A stretch of DNA of 42,334 nt from assembly GCA_934183155.1 (NCBI GenBank), contig CAKPSB010000009.1:1-42334 (forward strand). Reading direction: 5' to 3'. The position numbers and the translations under genes are program-made. This document shows positions 8,927-16,289 of the stretch, one piece after another; position 1 is the stretch's first letter; each line of letters begins with the position of its first letter. The DNA comes from an uncultured Bacilli bacterium (lineage in GTDB: Bacteria > Bacillota_I > Bacilli_A > RF39 > UBA660). Under the pieces are notes generated by a model. The model did not search any database. It saw nothing but the letters and a program-made list of their open reading frames with translations, and was not told where the DNA came from.

Positions 8927-9811
8927 TTGGTGATTTTTGTGCTTAAGATTTGTAATAATGATTTTTTATTTAATTTTGTACATATGAAATTTTTCGATAT
9001 TTGTTTCTTTTTTGTAATTATTTTTTTATTTTCATTATGTATTATTATAAATAATAGTAAAATTTTTAATAAATTTAAAAATAATGAAGTTATTAAAATA
9101 TTGCTTGCTTTGATATCTATATCTTTGGTTAGTTTTATTATTTTTATTTTTATTTGGCTTTTAACTAGTTCACCTAATAATTGTAGCTGCAGGTATTATG
9201 AAAGTTACACTAATAGGTTTTATAAAAGTCTTGAAACTGAGGTTAATAGTTTAGAAGAAAATCGAATAATGATAATAGGTGATTCAAGAATGGCATTGAT
9301 GGAGGAAGATGATGATTTAGTAAAACCTACTAATTTTGATTTTGTTGCAAAAAGTGCTATGAAATATCCTTGGTTTCATGATGAGGCTTTACCTCAAGCT
9401 CATAAGCTTTTAGAAAAGGATGATTATGACCATTATGATATTGTTGTTAATATGGGTGTTAATGATTTAAATAATGATATAGATATAACTAAAAGAGCTG
9501 ATATGTATTTTAAACAATATGAGAAGCTAGCACAGTATAATGATAAGGTAGATTTATATATTTTATCAGTAAATCCAATTTTTGAAAAAAGACTTAATGA
9601 AACGCAGTCTGATAATATAAGAACAAATAAAAAAATAGAAGATTTTAATAAAGAAATACAAACTAAATTAAATGATACCTCAGAAAAAAATATGTATTAT
9701 TGTGATTCATATAATAAAATTAATTTTAAGTCTGATGATGGTATTCATTATGTAAGAGATGTTAATAAACAAATAATAAAATATATTATAAATGATTGTA
9801 TAAAATACTAA
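8927..9811 (+). CDS. Membrane-anchored SGNH/GDSL-like protein
   Basis: Up to 294 residues. Two hydrophobic segments near the N-terminus are followed by an extracytoplasmic domain with IMIIGDSRM (GDS block I), VNMGVNDLNN (block III N) and DDGIHY (block V D-x-x-H), i.e. the SGNH hydrolase elements. Such proteins often deacetylate or acetylate surface sugars. The start is unclear: in-frame TTG 8927, GTG 8930, GTG 8939 (GGTGAT before it) or ATG 8984. A TATAAT at 8919-8924 lies so close that the later starts are more likely. Confidence 0.7.
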   Translation: MVIFVLKICNNDFLFNFVHMKFFDICFFFVIIFLFSLCIIINNSKIFNKFKNNEVIKILLALISISLVSFIIFIFIWLLTSSPNNCSCRYYESYTNRFYKSLETEVNSLEENRIMIIGDSRMALMEEDDDLVKPTNFDFVAKSAMKYPWFHDEALPQAHKLLEKDDYDHYDIVVNMGVNDLNNDIDITKRADMYFKQYEKLAQYNDKVDLYILSVNPIFEKRLNETQSDNIRTNKKIEDFNKEIQTKLNDTSEKNMYYCDSYNKINFKSDDGIHYVRDVNKQIIKYIINDCIKY

Positions 9812-9836
9812 AAAACGTCCATTTATGGGCGTTTTA
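9811..9836. terminator. Hairpin terminator, convergent genes
   Basis: AAAACG and CC pair with GG and CGTTTT around ATTTAT, one internal mismatch, with As before and Ts after. It serves the SGNH-like gene and possibly the convergent microprotein gene, whose stop (9834-9836) is in its right arm. Confidence 0.6.
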
Positions 9837-9923
9837 TACATATACAAATAAACCAGCTATAAAGAAAGCAATTATACCAATAAGCATGATCCATACCGCA
9901 ATTTTTTGTACCTTAGGATTCAT
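9834..9923 (-). CDS. 29-residue single-pass membrane protein, DUF4044-like
   Basis: Reads MNPKVQKIAVWIMLIGIIAF then FIAGLFVYV: a short basic head and one transmembrane helix. This matches the small Firmicutes proteins annotated DUF4044 (KVxKIxVWIMLI...). It has a strong RBS (GGCGAGGTGAT, 5 bases before ATG at 9923) and a TATAAT-like -10 on the minus strand (9944-9949), so it looks real despite its size. Function unknown. Confidence 0.7.
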   Translation of the reverse strand: MNPKVQKIAVWIMLIGIIAFFIAGLFVYV

Positions 9924-10014
9924 TTAAATCACCTCGCCATTTAATTATAATATATTTTTATGTATTTTGGAATATTTTTTTTTAAAAAGAGTATAATTTG
10001 GTGAGGGATAATTT

Positions 10015-10641
10015 ATGAAAAAATATTTAAACTTTATTAAAAGTAATACTCGTATTAATAAGAATCTTTTTATTTTTTTGATCGTTTTGGTTATGATAGG
10101 TATTTCTAGTGGAAGTGTTTTTGTAACATTTTTAGATGGTAATGATAAAGTAATGGTTAATAATTATTTAAATGATTTTTTAAATAGTATAAATTTATCT
10201 AAATTAAATTATAGTGTTTCGCTTGTTAATACTTTAATTTTTACTTTGGGATTTGCTATAATGATTTGGATATTTGGAATATCTATTGTGGGTTTTTTAT
10301 TTATTTTAATTATGCTATTTGTAAAATCTTTTTCTTTAGGATTTTCACTTGGTTCTATTATAATTAATTTTAAATTTAAAGGAATATTACTTTCTTTTTT
10401 ATATATAGTTCCTCACCATGTTATTAATATGATGGTATATATATTATTGTCATCTTATGCTTTAATTCTTTCATATAAATTATTTAACAGTTTTGTTAAA
10501 AAAACAACTTTTGATTTTAAAAATATTTTTCGTAAATATTGTTTTATTTTACTTTTTTCTTTAATAATTTTGTTTTTAAGTAGTTTGTATGAAGTATATT
10601 GTGTTCCTTATTTGTTGAAACTTTTAAATAATATTATATAA
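10015..10641 (+). CDS. spoIIM: SpoIIM-like membrane protein
   Basis: 208 residues, near the 214 of B. subtilis SpoIIM, with five or so membrane helices. The core SFSLGFSLGSII...FKGILLSFLYIVPHHVI matches the family's conserved central region (Gly-rich helix, then a P-x-x-x/I segment). Known role: scaffold of the SpoIID-SpoIIM-SpoIIP complex that thins septal peptidoglycan during engulfment. No SpoIID or SpoIIP is in the window. TATAAT at 9992-9997 and GGTGAGGGAT RBS precede it. Confidence 0.8.
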   Translation: MKKYLNFIKSNTRINKNLFIFLIVLVMIGISSGSVFVTFLDGNDKVMVNNYLNDFLNSINLSKLNYSVSLVNTLIFTLGFAIMIWIFGISIVGFLFILIMLFVKSFSLGFSLGSIIINFKFKGILLSFLYIVPHHVINMMVYILLSSYALILSYKLFNSFVKKTTFDFKNIFRKYCFILLFSLIILFLSSLYEVYCVPYLLKLLNNII

Positions 10642-10667
10642 AGATAGCTTTTAAAGCTATTTTTTGT
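10642..10667 (+). terminator. Terminator after spoIIM
   Basis: ATAGCTTT / AAAGCTAT stem with a one-base spacer between the perfect arms (inner pairs open to form the loop), followed by TTTTTT. Confidence 0.7.
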
Positions 10668-10673
10668 TATAAT
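10665..10673 (+). promoter_or_regulatory. Extended -10 promoter of mnmA
   Basis: TGT then TATAAT at 10668-10673, an extended -10 immediately after the spoIIM terminator and 23 bases before the mnmA ATG. Confidence 0.5.
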
Positions 10674-10696
10674 TTTTATGGAAAAGAGTGGTTATT

Positions 10697-11794
10697 ATGG
10701 CTAAAGTAGTAATTGGAATGAGTGGTGGAGTTGATAGTAGTGTAGCGGCTATTTTATTAAAGAAGCAAGGATATGATGTTATTGGTTTATTTATGAGAAA
10801 TTGGGATAGTACTATAAATAATGATTTTTTAGGAAATCCAAATGATTTAAATGATATTTGTCCTCAAGAAAAAGATTATAATGATGCTTTAAAGGTTTGT
10901 AAGAAAATTGGTATTCCATTAAAAAGAGTAGATTTTGTTAAAGAATATTGGGATTATGTTTTTACTTATTTTTTGGATGAATTAAAAAAAGGTAGAACGC
11001 CTAATCCTGATGTTATGTGTAATAAATACATTAAATTTGATATGTTTGCTAAAAAAGCTAAAGAATTAGGTGCTGATTATATTGCTACAGGTCATTATGC
11101 TAAAATGATTGATGGTAAGCTTTATAGAGGTATAGATAAAAATAAGGATCAAACTTATTTCTTGTCACAAGTATCTAAAAAACAATTAGAAAATGTTTTA
11201 TTTCCTATCGGTGATTTAGAAAAAAAAGAAGTTAGAAAATTAGCACATGAATATGATTTAATAACAGCAGATAAAAAAGATTCTACTGGCATTTGTTTTA
11301 TTGGAGAGAGAAATTTTAAAAAGTTTTTGGAAAATTATTTGCCTAATAATCCAGGTGATATAGTTAATATCGATACAAAAGAGGTATTAGGTAAACATAT
11401 TGGACTTATGTATTATACAATAGGTCAAAGAAGAGGATTAAATATTGGTGGTAGTAAAGAAAGACTTTTTGTTTGTAAGAAAGATTTAGAAAAGAATATA
11501 TTGTATGTTGCGATGGGTGATGAAAATAAATATTTATTATCTTATTCGGCACTTATTGAAGATGTTAATTTGCTTGATACGTTACCTGATAAATGTAGTG
11601 CTAAATTTAGATATAGACAGCAGGATAATGATGTGTATACTGAAATATTGGATAATGGCAATATTTTGGTAAAATATCCGCAAGGCGTAAAGTCTGTTAC
11701 TGAAGGACAAGCTTGTGTGTTTTATAATGGAAATGAATGCTTAGGCGGCGGAATAATTAAAGAAGTTTATGATAAGCAAGGGGTAAGAATTTAA
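10697..11794 (+). CDS. mnmA: tRNA-specific 2-thiouridylase MnmA
   Basis: 365 residues from the ATG at 10697 (AGAGTGG RBS); a GTG three codons earlier is less likely. PP-loop ATP pyrophosphatase motif GMSGGVDSS at 7-15, catalytic Cys108 in PDVMCNKYIKF and persulfide-carrying Cys200 in STGICFIGE, then the Gly-rich YYTIGQRRGL before the C-terminal beta-barrel. It thiolates U34 of tRNA-Lys, -Glu and -Gln using sulfur from a cysteine desulfurase, after ATP adenylation. Monocistronic by its flanking promoter and terminator. Confidence 0.97.
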   Translation: MAKVVIGMSGGVDSSVAAILLKKQGYDVIGLFMRNWDSTINNDFLGNPNDLNDICPQEKDYNDALKVCKKIGIPLKRVDFVKEYWDYVFTYFLDELKKGRTPNPDVMCNKYIKFDMFAKKAKELGADYIATGHYAKMIDGKLYRGIDKNKDQTYFLSQVSKKQLENVLFPIGDLEKKEVRKLAHEYDLITADKKDSTGICFIGERNFKKFLENYLPNNPGDIVNIDTKEVLGKHIGLMYYTIGQRRGLNIGGSKERLFVCKKDLEKNILYVAMGDENKYLLSYSALIEDVNLLDTLPDKCSAKFRYRQQDNDVYTEILDNGNILVKYPQGVKSVTEGQACVFYNGNECLGGGIIKEVYDKQGVRI

Positions 11795-11815
11795 TTACTT
11801 ATTCTTACTTTTTTT
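11783..11815 (+). terminator. Terminator after mnmA
   Basis: GTAAGAAT (11783-11790) pairs with ATTCTTAC (11801-11808), followed by a run of eight Ts. The left arm covers the last mnmA codons. Confidence 0.8.
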
Positions 11816-11869
11816 GTTCTTATAAAAGTAATATACCTATTTTTTCTTTTACATAATTTTACATTTTGC

Positions 11870-11898
11870 TTGACTTTGATAGGGTAGTGGGTTAAAAT
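11870..11898 (+). promoter_or_regulatory. Sigma-A promoter of the HTH gene
   Basis: TTGACT (11870-11875), 17-base spacer, TAAAAT (11893-11898). A GTAGGAGGG RBS follows before the ATG at 11926. Near-consensus for the housekeeping sigma factor. Confidence 0.75.
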
Positions 11899-11925
11899 AT
11901 TAATAGTAGGAGGGTTATAAAACTT

Positions 11926-12708
11926 ATGGAAAGATTAAATGACATTTTAAGAGAACTAGGAATTTCTAAGGTAAAACTTGCTAAATGTTTAGGTGTATCT
12001 AGACAGATGATTTATAATTATTTAGAACTTGATGATATTAATAAATGGCCAAAAGATAAAAAAGTTATTTTGTTAAATATTTTGGGTATTAAATCTGCTG
12101 ATGAACTTTCTAATATTAAAGTTGATACAGATTATATTATGGACGTTGAAACTAGAATTAATAGTTTATTTGAAAATACGGCAAAAAGTAACGTATCAGA
12201 TAGTAATGCTATTTTCAGTAATTTAAATAGTAAACAAAAGGAATTAATGCATAATATAGTTGATGAATTGAAAGAACGATTAGAAGATGAAAAAGATGAA
12301 GATGGTTATAATTCTATTCTTTATTTATATCATTTTTTACAGTCAATGGAAAGTATGAAGGAATTAAAATACGTTTTAGCGTATGTCTCTAAGGTTGGTG
12401 GATATACTAAGCCTTATGAATTTGTTTATGATGAAACAGAACAATTTATTTTTGAAAGTATTTTCTTTTCAGCTTTAAATTTATATCATGCAGGATCTTC
12501 AAGCAAAACTAAGATTGCTGAAACTCACAAACGTTTTGTTACTCAAATAGAAAATAGATTAGAAGAAAAAATGGGCCGTACACTTGAGATGAATACGGTA
12601 AAACTACAGGCAATGAAAGAACTCGGATATACTGAGGTTAATGAAGAAAATGTTGCTGAGATAATGTATAAGATTGATGAAATTCAATCACGCAGATCAA
12701 ATAATTAA
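11926..12708 (+). CDS. Helix-turn-helix DNA-binding protein beside dif
   Basis: 260 residues. Residues about 5-35 (ILRELGISKVKLAKCLGVSR then QMIYNYLE) form a Cro/XRE-like helix-turn-helix. The remaining 200 residues are mostly helical and charged; I do not recognise the domain, and there is no membrane segment, peptidase or ligand-binding signature. It has its own strong promoter and RBS. Its stop lies just 10 bases left of the dif-like site, so it is chromosomal, not part of the provirus. Regulator or chromosome-terminus protein are both possible; neither is shown. Confidence 0.8.
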   Translation: MERLNDILRELGISKVKLAKCLGVSRQMIYNYLELDDINKWPKDKKVILLNILGIKSADELSNIKVDTDYIMDVETRINSLFENTAKSNVSDSNAIFSNLNSKQKELMHNIVDELKERLEDEKDEDGYNSILYLYHFLQSMESMKELKYVLAYVSKVGGYTKPYEFVYDETEQFIFESIFFSALNLYHAGSSSKTKIAETHKRFVTQIENRLEEKMGRTLEMNTVKLQAMKELGYTEVNEENVAEIMYKIDEIQSRRSNN

Positions 12709-12735
12709 AAACCGATAATATATATTATGTTAACT
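12708..12735 (+). other. dif: dif-like site / attL of the provirus
   Basis: 28 bp: left arm AAAACCGATAA (12708-12718), centre TATATA (12719-12724), right arm TTATGTTAACT (12725-12735). Compared by eye with B. subtilis dif, the centre is identical, the XerD-side arm differs at one base and the XerC-side arm matches 6 of 11; 22 of 28 overall. It sits exactly where the provirus begins. The less conserved XerC arm on the host side and the shared XerD arm are what Xer-mediated phage integration leaves. Confidence 0.7.
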
Positions 12736-12785
12736 TGTATGTAGCAAGTCTCCGTGAGGGAAATCCTCCGACTTGCCTTTTTTTA
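12719..12785 (+). repeat. Left 67-bp direct repeat of provirus (attL side)
   Basis: Identical to 18779-18845 except at 12769 (C here, T there), offset 6,060 bp. It contains the dif centre and XerD arm, then a hairpin: GCAAGTC / GACTTGC around an inner GAGG / CCTC stem, followed by seven Ts. In this copy the repeat also encodes the last residues of the Rep protein on the minus strand. Confidence 0.95.
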
Positions 12786-13698
12786 ATTCTACAAAATCAA
12801 TAACATCACCAAATAAATCAAGATAGCTATTTGAATAAGTCTCTTGACTGTTAGCCAATATGTCGGCTAACTCATTAAAATGTACATCATTATCTAAATC
12901 AAGATAAACAACTTCGGGCTTTGTTAAATTATTTGAATAGAAATATCTACGATGTCCAAATAATCTATTATCAATATTTTTAGTCATATATTTTGACATA
13001 TAAACAACTGGCTTTATTTTATATAAACTTTTTACATTTGAAAAACCATGTGGCCAATATTTTACATCATAACATTTTTTGCGTTGTTCTTCTGACATTT
13101 TTAAATATTGTTGGACAGTAAAATTTAATTGTGGTATAATTATGTCAGGATTTTCTTTTATATCTAAATTAGTTAGTAGATGATAATGCACGGCTCCCCT
13201 TTTTTGAAATTCGGGAACGCAAATGTAAAGAAAGTCCTTTTTTTTATGCCTTATATTGGCACACCAATAGTTAAATAATTTGTTAGCATATTTTAAATCT
13301 TTAATATTTTCTGAAAATGTTAACGTTATAAATGTTTTAAATTTTTCTTCATTTGCTAAAACAAGCCGTTTAAAATTAGTCTTAGACCTATTAATATTTC
13401 GTATATCTATTTCTTTTAATTCGGTTGTTTTTTTTATATTATCTTTTTTTAACAATAAATTATCAATTTTTAAATTTGAGTCTTTTATGTTTTCAAGTTC
13501 TTGATTTTTTTTGATTTTAACTTTGTTGCAATAATATAGATGATTATACTCCCCCATTCGTATTAATTTAATTGTATATTTTTGTGTGTTATACTTAGTT
13601 ATGACACTACTATCAAGTAAAGAGCTTGACAGGCGTTTCACGCCTGTCGTACGCTCTAAGTAGTCCATATATTCACTATATAACGTTAATTTACTCAT
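12730..13698 (-). CDS. Phage replication initiator, HUH endonuclease (pII/RstA-like)
   Basis: 322 residues. Three rolling-circle initiator motifs are visible: TLTF at about 125-128 (motif 1), the HUH pair His171-Tyr172-His173 in GAVHYHLL (metal binding), and VVYMSKYMTK with Tyr233 and Tyr237 (nicking tyrosine region, Y-x2-K-Y). It would nick the double-stranded replicative form and drive rolling-circle synthesis of the virion strand. The ATG overlaps the zot stop in an ATGA, so translation is coupled. The last 17 or so codons lie within the attachment repeat, and the stop TAA falls inside the dif XerD arm. Same position as gene II in circular Ff order. Confidence 0.9.
   Translation of the reverse strand: MSKLTLYSEYMDYLERTTGVKRLSSSLLDSSVITKYNTQKYTIKLIRMGEYNHLYYCNKVKIKKNQELENIKDSNLKIDNLLLKKDNIKKTTELKEIDIRNINRSKTNFKRLVLANEEKFKTFITLTFSENIKDLKYANKLFNYWCANIRHKKKDFLYICVPEFQKRGAVHYHLLTNLDIKENPDIIIPQLNFTVQQYLKMSEEQRKKCYDVKYWPHGFSNVKSLYKIKPVVYMSKYMTKNIDNRLFGHRRYFYSNNLTKPEVVYLDLDNDVHFNELADILANSQETYSNSYLDLFGDVIDFVELKKGKSEDFPHGDLLHTS
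13621..13657 (-). other. Strong hairpin within rep; candidate replication origin
   Basis: Perfect 8-bp GC-rich stem GACAGGCG / CGCCTGTC with a five-base loop (13628-13648), extended by AGAGC / GCTCT across a small internal loop. It is in the rep 5' coding region, residues about 14-25. GC-rich in a very AT-rich phage, so unlikely to be chance. Initiator genes of some rolling-circle replicons carry the nick site in the gene; that role here is inference. Confidence 0.45.
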
Positions 13699-14663
13699 TT
13701 TTTAAACAATCCTTTCTTAGGCGGTACGACCACCACAGGTGTGGTTTGGTCGTTTCCGCCACTAACAAAAGCGTTGCTTTCTGCAAAATCAATATCTTTA
13801 TATTTTTCTATTTTTTTATAAGTATCATAAGCGTTTCTTATTTTTTTTGTATGTGCAAAGATAAAAAAGCCACAATATTTTTTAAAAGTATCATTTTCAG
13901 AATCATAATATTTTGCTTTTGTTTTAAAAACCACAGTTAAACAGCCAAAAAAGGTTTTTGGAACATATATATAATGTGTTTGACTTCTAAAGGGTTTTGC
14001 GAGTTCACTAAAAACTTGAACTGTGCCAATTGTAGCTTTTTTTTGCTTCCTTTGTTGACATATTTCCCCTAAAACTTCGGGCGGAACATCTTTGCTGTCT
14101 TTATTACTCCACCACGTTTTAAGCTCATCTATAACATTGACAACGCCATAAATACCATTATTATGCGTGAGCAAATCACGCCATGTGGTTAACTCTCCAT
14201 CTTCATACTTATAAGCCATATTTGTATATACTTTTAGACGTGGATACATTGAACGCCATTTTTCAAGCAAATAAACAACGGTAATGGTTTTGCCTGCCCC
14301 CTGCTCTCCTGTTACAATATGTATGCCAAATTCACCAAATGCGTTAGGGTCTTGATTTAAAAAGTCATAGGCAAACTGCTTTGGAAAAAGAACAAAAATA
14401 TTCTTAAAAACATTAGGAAAATTATTTATATATTTTCTAGGAATTTCTAAAACATATTTTTTATTATTGTAAGAAAAATAAAATGGAAATAATCTTTTTT
14501 TAGGCTTAACAACTTTTACATAACGTAAATAAAGTATATTATAAATAATAATTATAATAATAATTACAAAAAACAATAAAACTGGGAAAAGTAGAGGTAA
14601 GAGAAAACTAAAAGCTTGAAAAATTCCTTTAAAAACAACTTTTATAAGTTCAAATGGATTCAT
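13695..14663 (-). CDS. zot: Zot/pI-like phage assembly ATPase
   Basis: 322 residues. A long hydrophobic anchor at about 20-42, then the P-loop domain: Walker A GEQGAGKT (119-126), Walker B VVNVIDEL (174-181), and a downstream QVFSELAKPFRSQTHYIYVP segment typical of the Zot family. In filamentous phages this inner-membrane motor drives coat-protein polymerisation onto DNA and export of the virion. Unusually the membrane anchor is N-terminal rather than between the ATPase and the periplasmic tail, and no long external domain follows, which suits a single-membrane host. The stop overlaps the rep start. Confidence 0.9.
   Translation of the reverse strand: MNPFELIKVVFKGIFQAFSFLLPLLFPVLLFFVIIIIIIIYNILYLRYVKVVKPKKRLFPFYFSYNNKKYVLEIPRKYINNFPNVFKNIFVLFPKQFAYDFLNQDPNAFGEFGIHIVTGEQGAGKTITVVYLLEKWRSMYPRLKVYTNMAYKYEDGELTTWRDLLTHNNGIYGVVNVIDELKTWWSNKDSKDVPPEVLGEICQQRKQKKATIGTVQVFSELAKPFRSQTHYIYVPKTFFGCLTVVFKTKAKYYDSENDTFKKYCGFFIFAHTKKIRNAYDTYKKIEKYKDIDFAESNAFVSGGNDQTTPVVVVPPKKGLFKK
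13720..13760 (-). other. Long nested hairpin at zot 3' end; candidate packaging signal
   Basis: Nested arms GGCGG / CCGCC, ACGACC / GGTCGT and ACCACA / TGTGGT with only single- or two-base bulges (T, TT, TT) and a tiny apex: about 17 pairs in 41 bases. It is near the end of zot (region coding GGNDQTTPVVVVPPKKG). Ff phages have a comparable imperfect hairpin as packaging signal beside the origin; assignment here is inference from structure and location. Confidence 0.45.
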
Positions 14664-14664
14664 A

Positions 14665-14940
14665 TCAATGACCTGTCAGCTTTCTAATTATCCAATTAAA
14701 TAAACCCATAATAATATTAGCATGTTTACAAACAAAAATAATAGTTAAACAAAGTAAAGCAAAATTTAAAGGAAAAAGAGTGTTAATAACCGAAAATAAA
14801 TAACCTAATTTAGATTCAATTACAATAAATAAACTATCTGGTATTCCAACAGCAGGAAAGCCAAAAGATGAAACTAATAGAGGCATAATAACTAAAATAA
14901 TACCTGCTCCTATTAATAAACAAGTTAAAAAACTAGTCAT
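14665..14940 (-). CDS. Small hydrophobic phage protein, pVI-like
   Basis: 91 residues with two to three membrane helices (about 5-30, 45-75) and a short basic tail RKLTGH. It sits between the large adsorption-like protein and the Zot ATPase, which is exactly where gene VI lies in Ff phages; pVI is a hydrophobic minor coat protein at the pIII end of the virion. Size is slightly below the 112 of f1 pVI. Its ATG overlaps the upstream gene by 8 bases and its stop is one base before the zot ATG. Confidence 0.7.
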   Translation of the reverse strand: MTSFLTCLLIGAGIILVIMPLLVSSFGFPAVGIPDSLFIVIESKLGYLFSVINTLFPLNFALLCLTIIFVCKHANIIMGLFNWIIRKLTGH

Positions 14941-16285
14941 TTGAAAAACTCCTTTCCATATTGCGAAAAATTGATAGAATTGTCCATAATGCTAAATAAA
15001 ATTTAATCCAGGAAAACAACATTTCACGTTTATCTTTAAATAATGAAAAATCAAAAATCTTAACCTCTTTATTAATTCCTAAAAAATCAATTTTTAAGGT
15101 TGGTAAGTCCTCACAGGAATAAGAGGTCCATTTGTCCTCGGTAGTAACTTTATGACAATAAGGACTATTAGTTTCATCATATTGAAATAATGATATAATT
15201 TTAGGAATTTGCCACAAAATAGGATATGTTTCTTTTAAAAGTGAAAAATAATATTTAACAAATTCAGATGGACCACTAGACCAAGTTATATTTTCGGTAG
15301 AACCATCTAAATCAGAACCATAATGGTTTTTTATATAATTTTCATAATACAAAGAAGATTTACCAATAAAATTAACATTGAAAGAAACTTCATTTTCATA
15401 TTTTTGAGTTTTTTTGTTAAAAACCTTAGCTTTTATTGTGGTGTTGTTTGATAAAGGAAAAGTATATATTTTTTCTGAATTTGTATATTCTTCCCATGTC
15501 AAACCATTATCCTTAGAAAAATAATATTTAAAATCATCATTAATAAATTGAAAATCAATTTTTATATTTGTAGAATTAACAACATCATCAATAATTGAAT
15601 TATCGAAAGACGAAATTTTTGGAGTTGGTGTGTCAATTATATTAGAACCATCAACGTAGTTCTTAAGCATAAAATATTGATTAGATTTTAAACTACTTTT
15701 GTTGGTTATTTTTTGAGTTTTATAAAATGAAGAATTGAAAACAATTGAAACATCATTGTTAAAATCATAAGTAAAAGGTATGTTTGTATAGTAAAGCATA
15801 GTAGTACTTTGAACACGTTTCCCATCTAATTCATAATTGAAAAAATGTAAAACACCTAAGTCATTAAAATTAATAGAAGGGTCTACTCCTTCAGCTTCAT
15901 AACGTGTTATCAATTTCCCATCTTTTATAACGTATTCTTTAAAAGAAGAATCTGGATACAAATAAAATGTATCCCAAAAAAGATCATCACGATCAGGGTC
16001 AGAGTTTCTTTTTAATGTGAATTTAGTATCTTTTTTTGTATCGTCTAAAATAAGAAAAACAAAATTTAAATATGAAGAATTTTCAAAAGATGAATATGAT
16101 TTAGCAAATACAGCATATTTTTTACCCGCTTTTTCTGCTTCTAATATTCCTTTGTTAGTATCGCTAAAGTCTGAAGAATTTATTAAAGATTTATATAAAT
16201 CCATATCCGCTGTAAAAACCTCTTCTGCATGAACTGTAAAAAAACAACAAAAGAAAAGCAATATACCAAAACAAGTTTTTTTCAT
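14933..16285 (-). CDS. Secreted minor coat/adsorption protein, pIII-like
   Basis: 450 residues. Signal peptide MKKTCFGILLFFCCFFTVHA with likely cleavage at VHA-EE; a long extracellular region rich in Asn, Ser, Tyr and aromatic residues; a C-terminal membrane segment at about 425-440 followed by a short charged tail (RNMERSFSND). This is the pIII architecture: secreted, anchored by its C-terminus and capping the virion for receptor binding. Residues about 235-300 (FKYYFSKDNGLTWEEY, TIKAKVFNKK) look like an Ig/bacterial beta-sandwich repeat. It shares its signal peptide with the next upstream gene. Confidence 0.75.
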   Translation of the reverse strand: MKKTCFGILLFFCCFFTVHAEEVFTADMDLYKSLINSSDFSDTNKGILEAEKAGKKYAVFAKSYSSFENSSYLNFVFLILDDTKKDTKFTLKRNSDPDRDDLFWDTFYLYPDSSFKEYVIKDGKLITRYEAEGVDPSINFNDLGVLHFFNYELDGKRVQSTTMLYYTNIPFTYDFNNDVSIVFNSSFYKTQKITNKSSLKSNQYFMLKNYVDGSNIIDTPTPKISSFDNSIIDDVVNSTNIKIDFQFINDDFKYYFSKDNGLTWEEYTNSEKIYTFPLSNNTTIKAKVFNKKTQKYENEVSFNVNFIGKSSLYYENYIKNHYGSDLDGSTENITWSSGPSEFVKYYFSLLKETYPILWQIPKIISLFQYDETNSPYCHKVTTEDKWTSYSCEDLPTLKIDFLGINKEVKIFDFSLFKDKREMLFSWIKFYLALWTILSIFRNMERSFSND

Positions 16286-16289
16286 GTTC

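Noticed and set aside
12719..12785. 67-bp repeats as simple duplicated terminators or an insertion sequence
   Set aside because: They bound a phage-like gene set precisely, begin with a dif-like core, and no transposase or terminal inverted repeats are present.
12730..13698. Rep as a plasmid or ICE relaxase
   Set aside because: HUH initiators occur in all these, but coat, pIII-like, pVI-like and Zot genes in the same operon point to a filamentous phage.
13280..13940. Plus-strand frames opposite rep and zot
   Set aside because: Hydrophobic shadow translations of AT-rich minus-strand genes; no RBS and poor composition.
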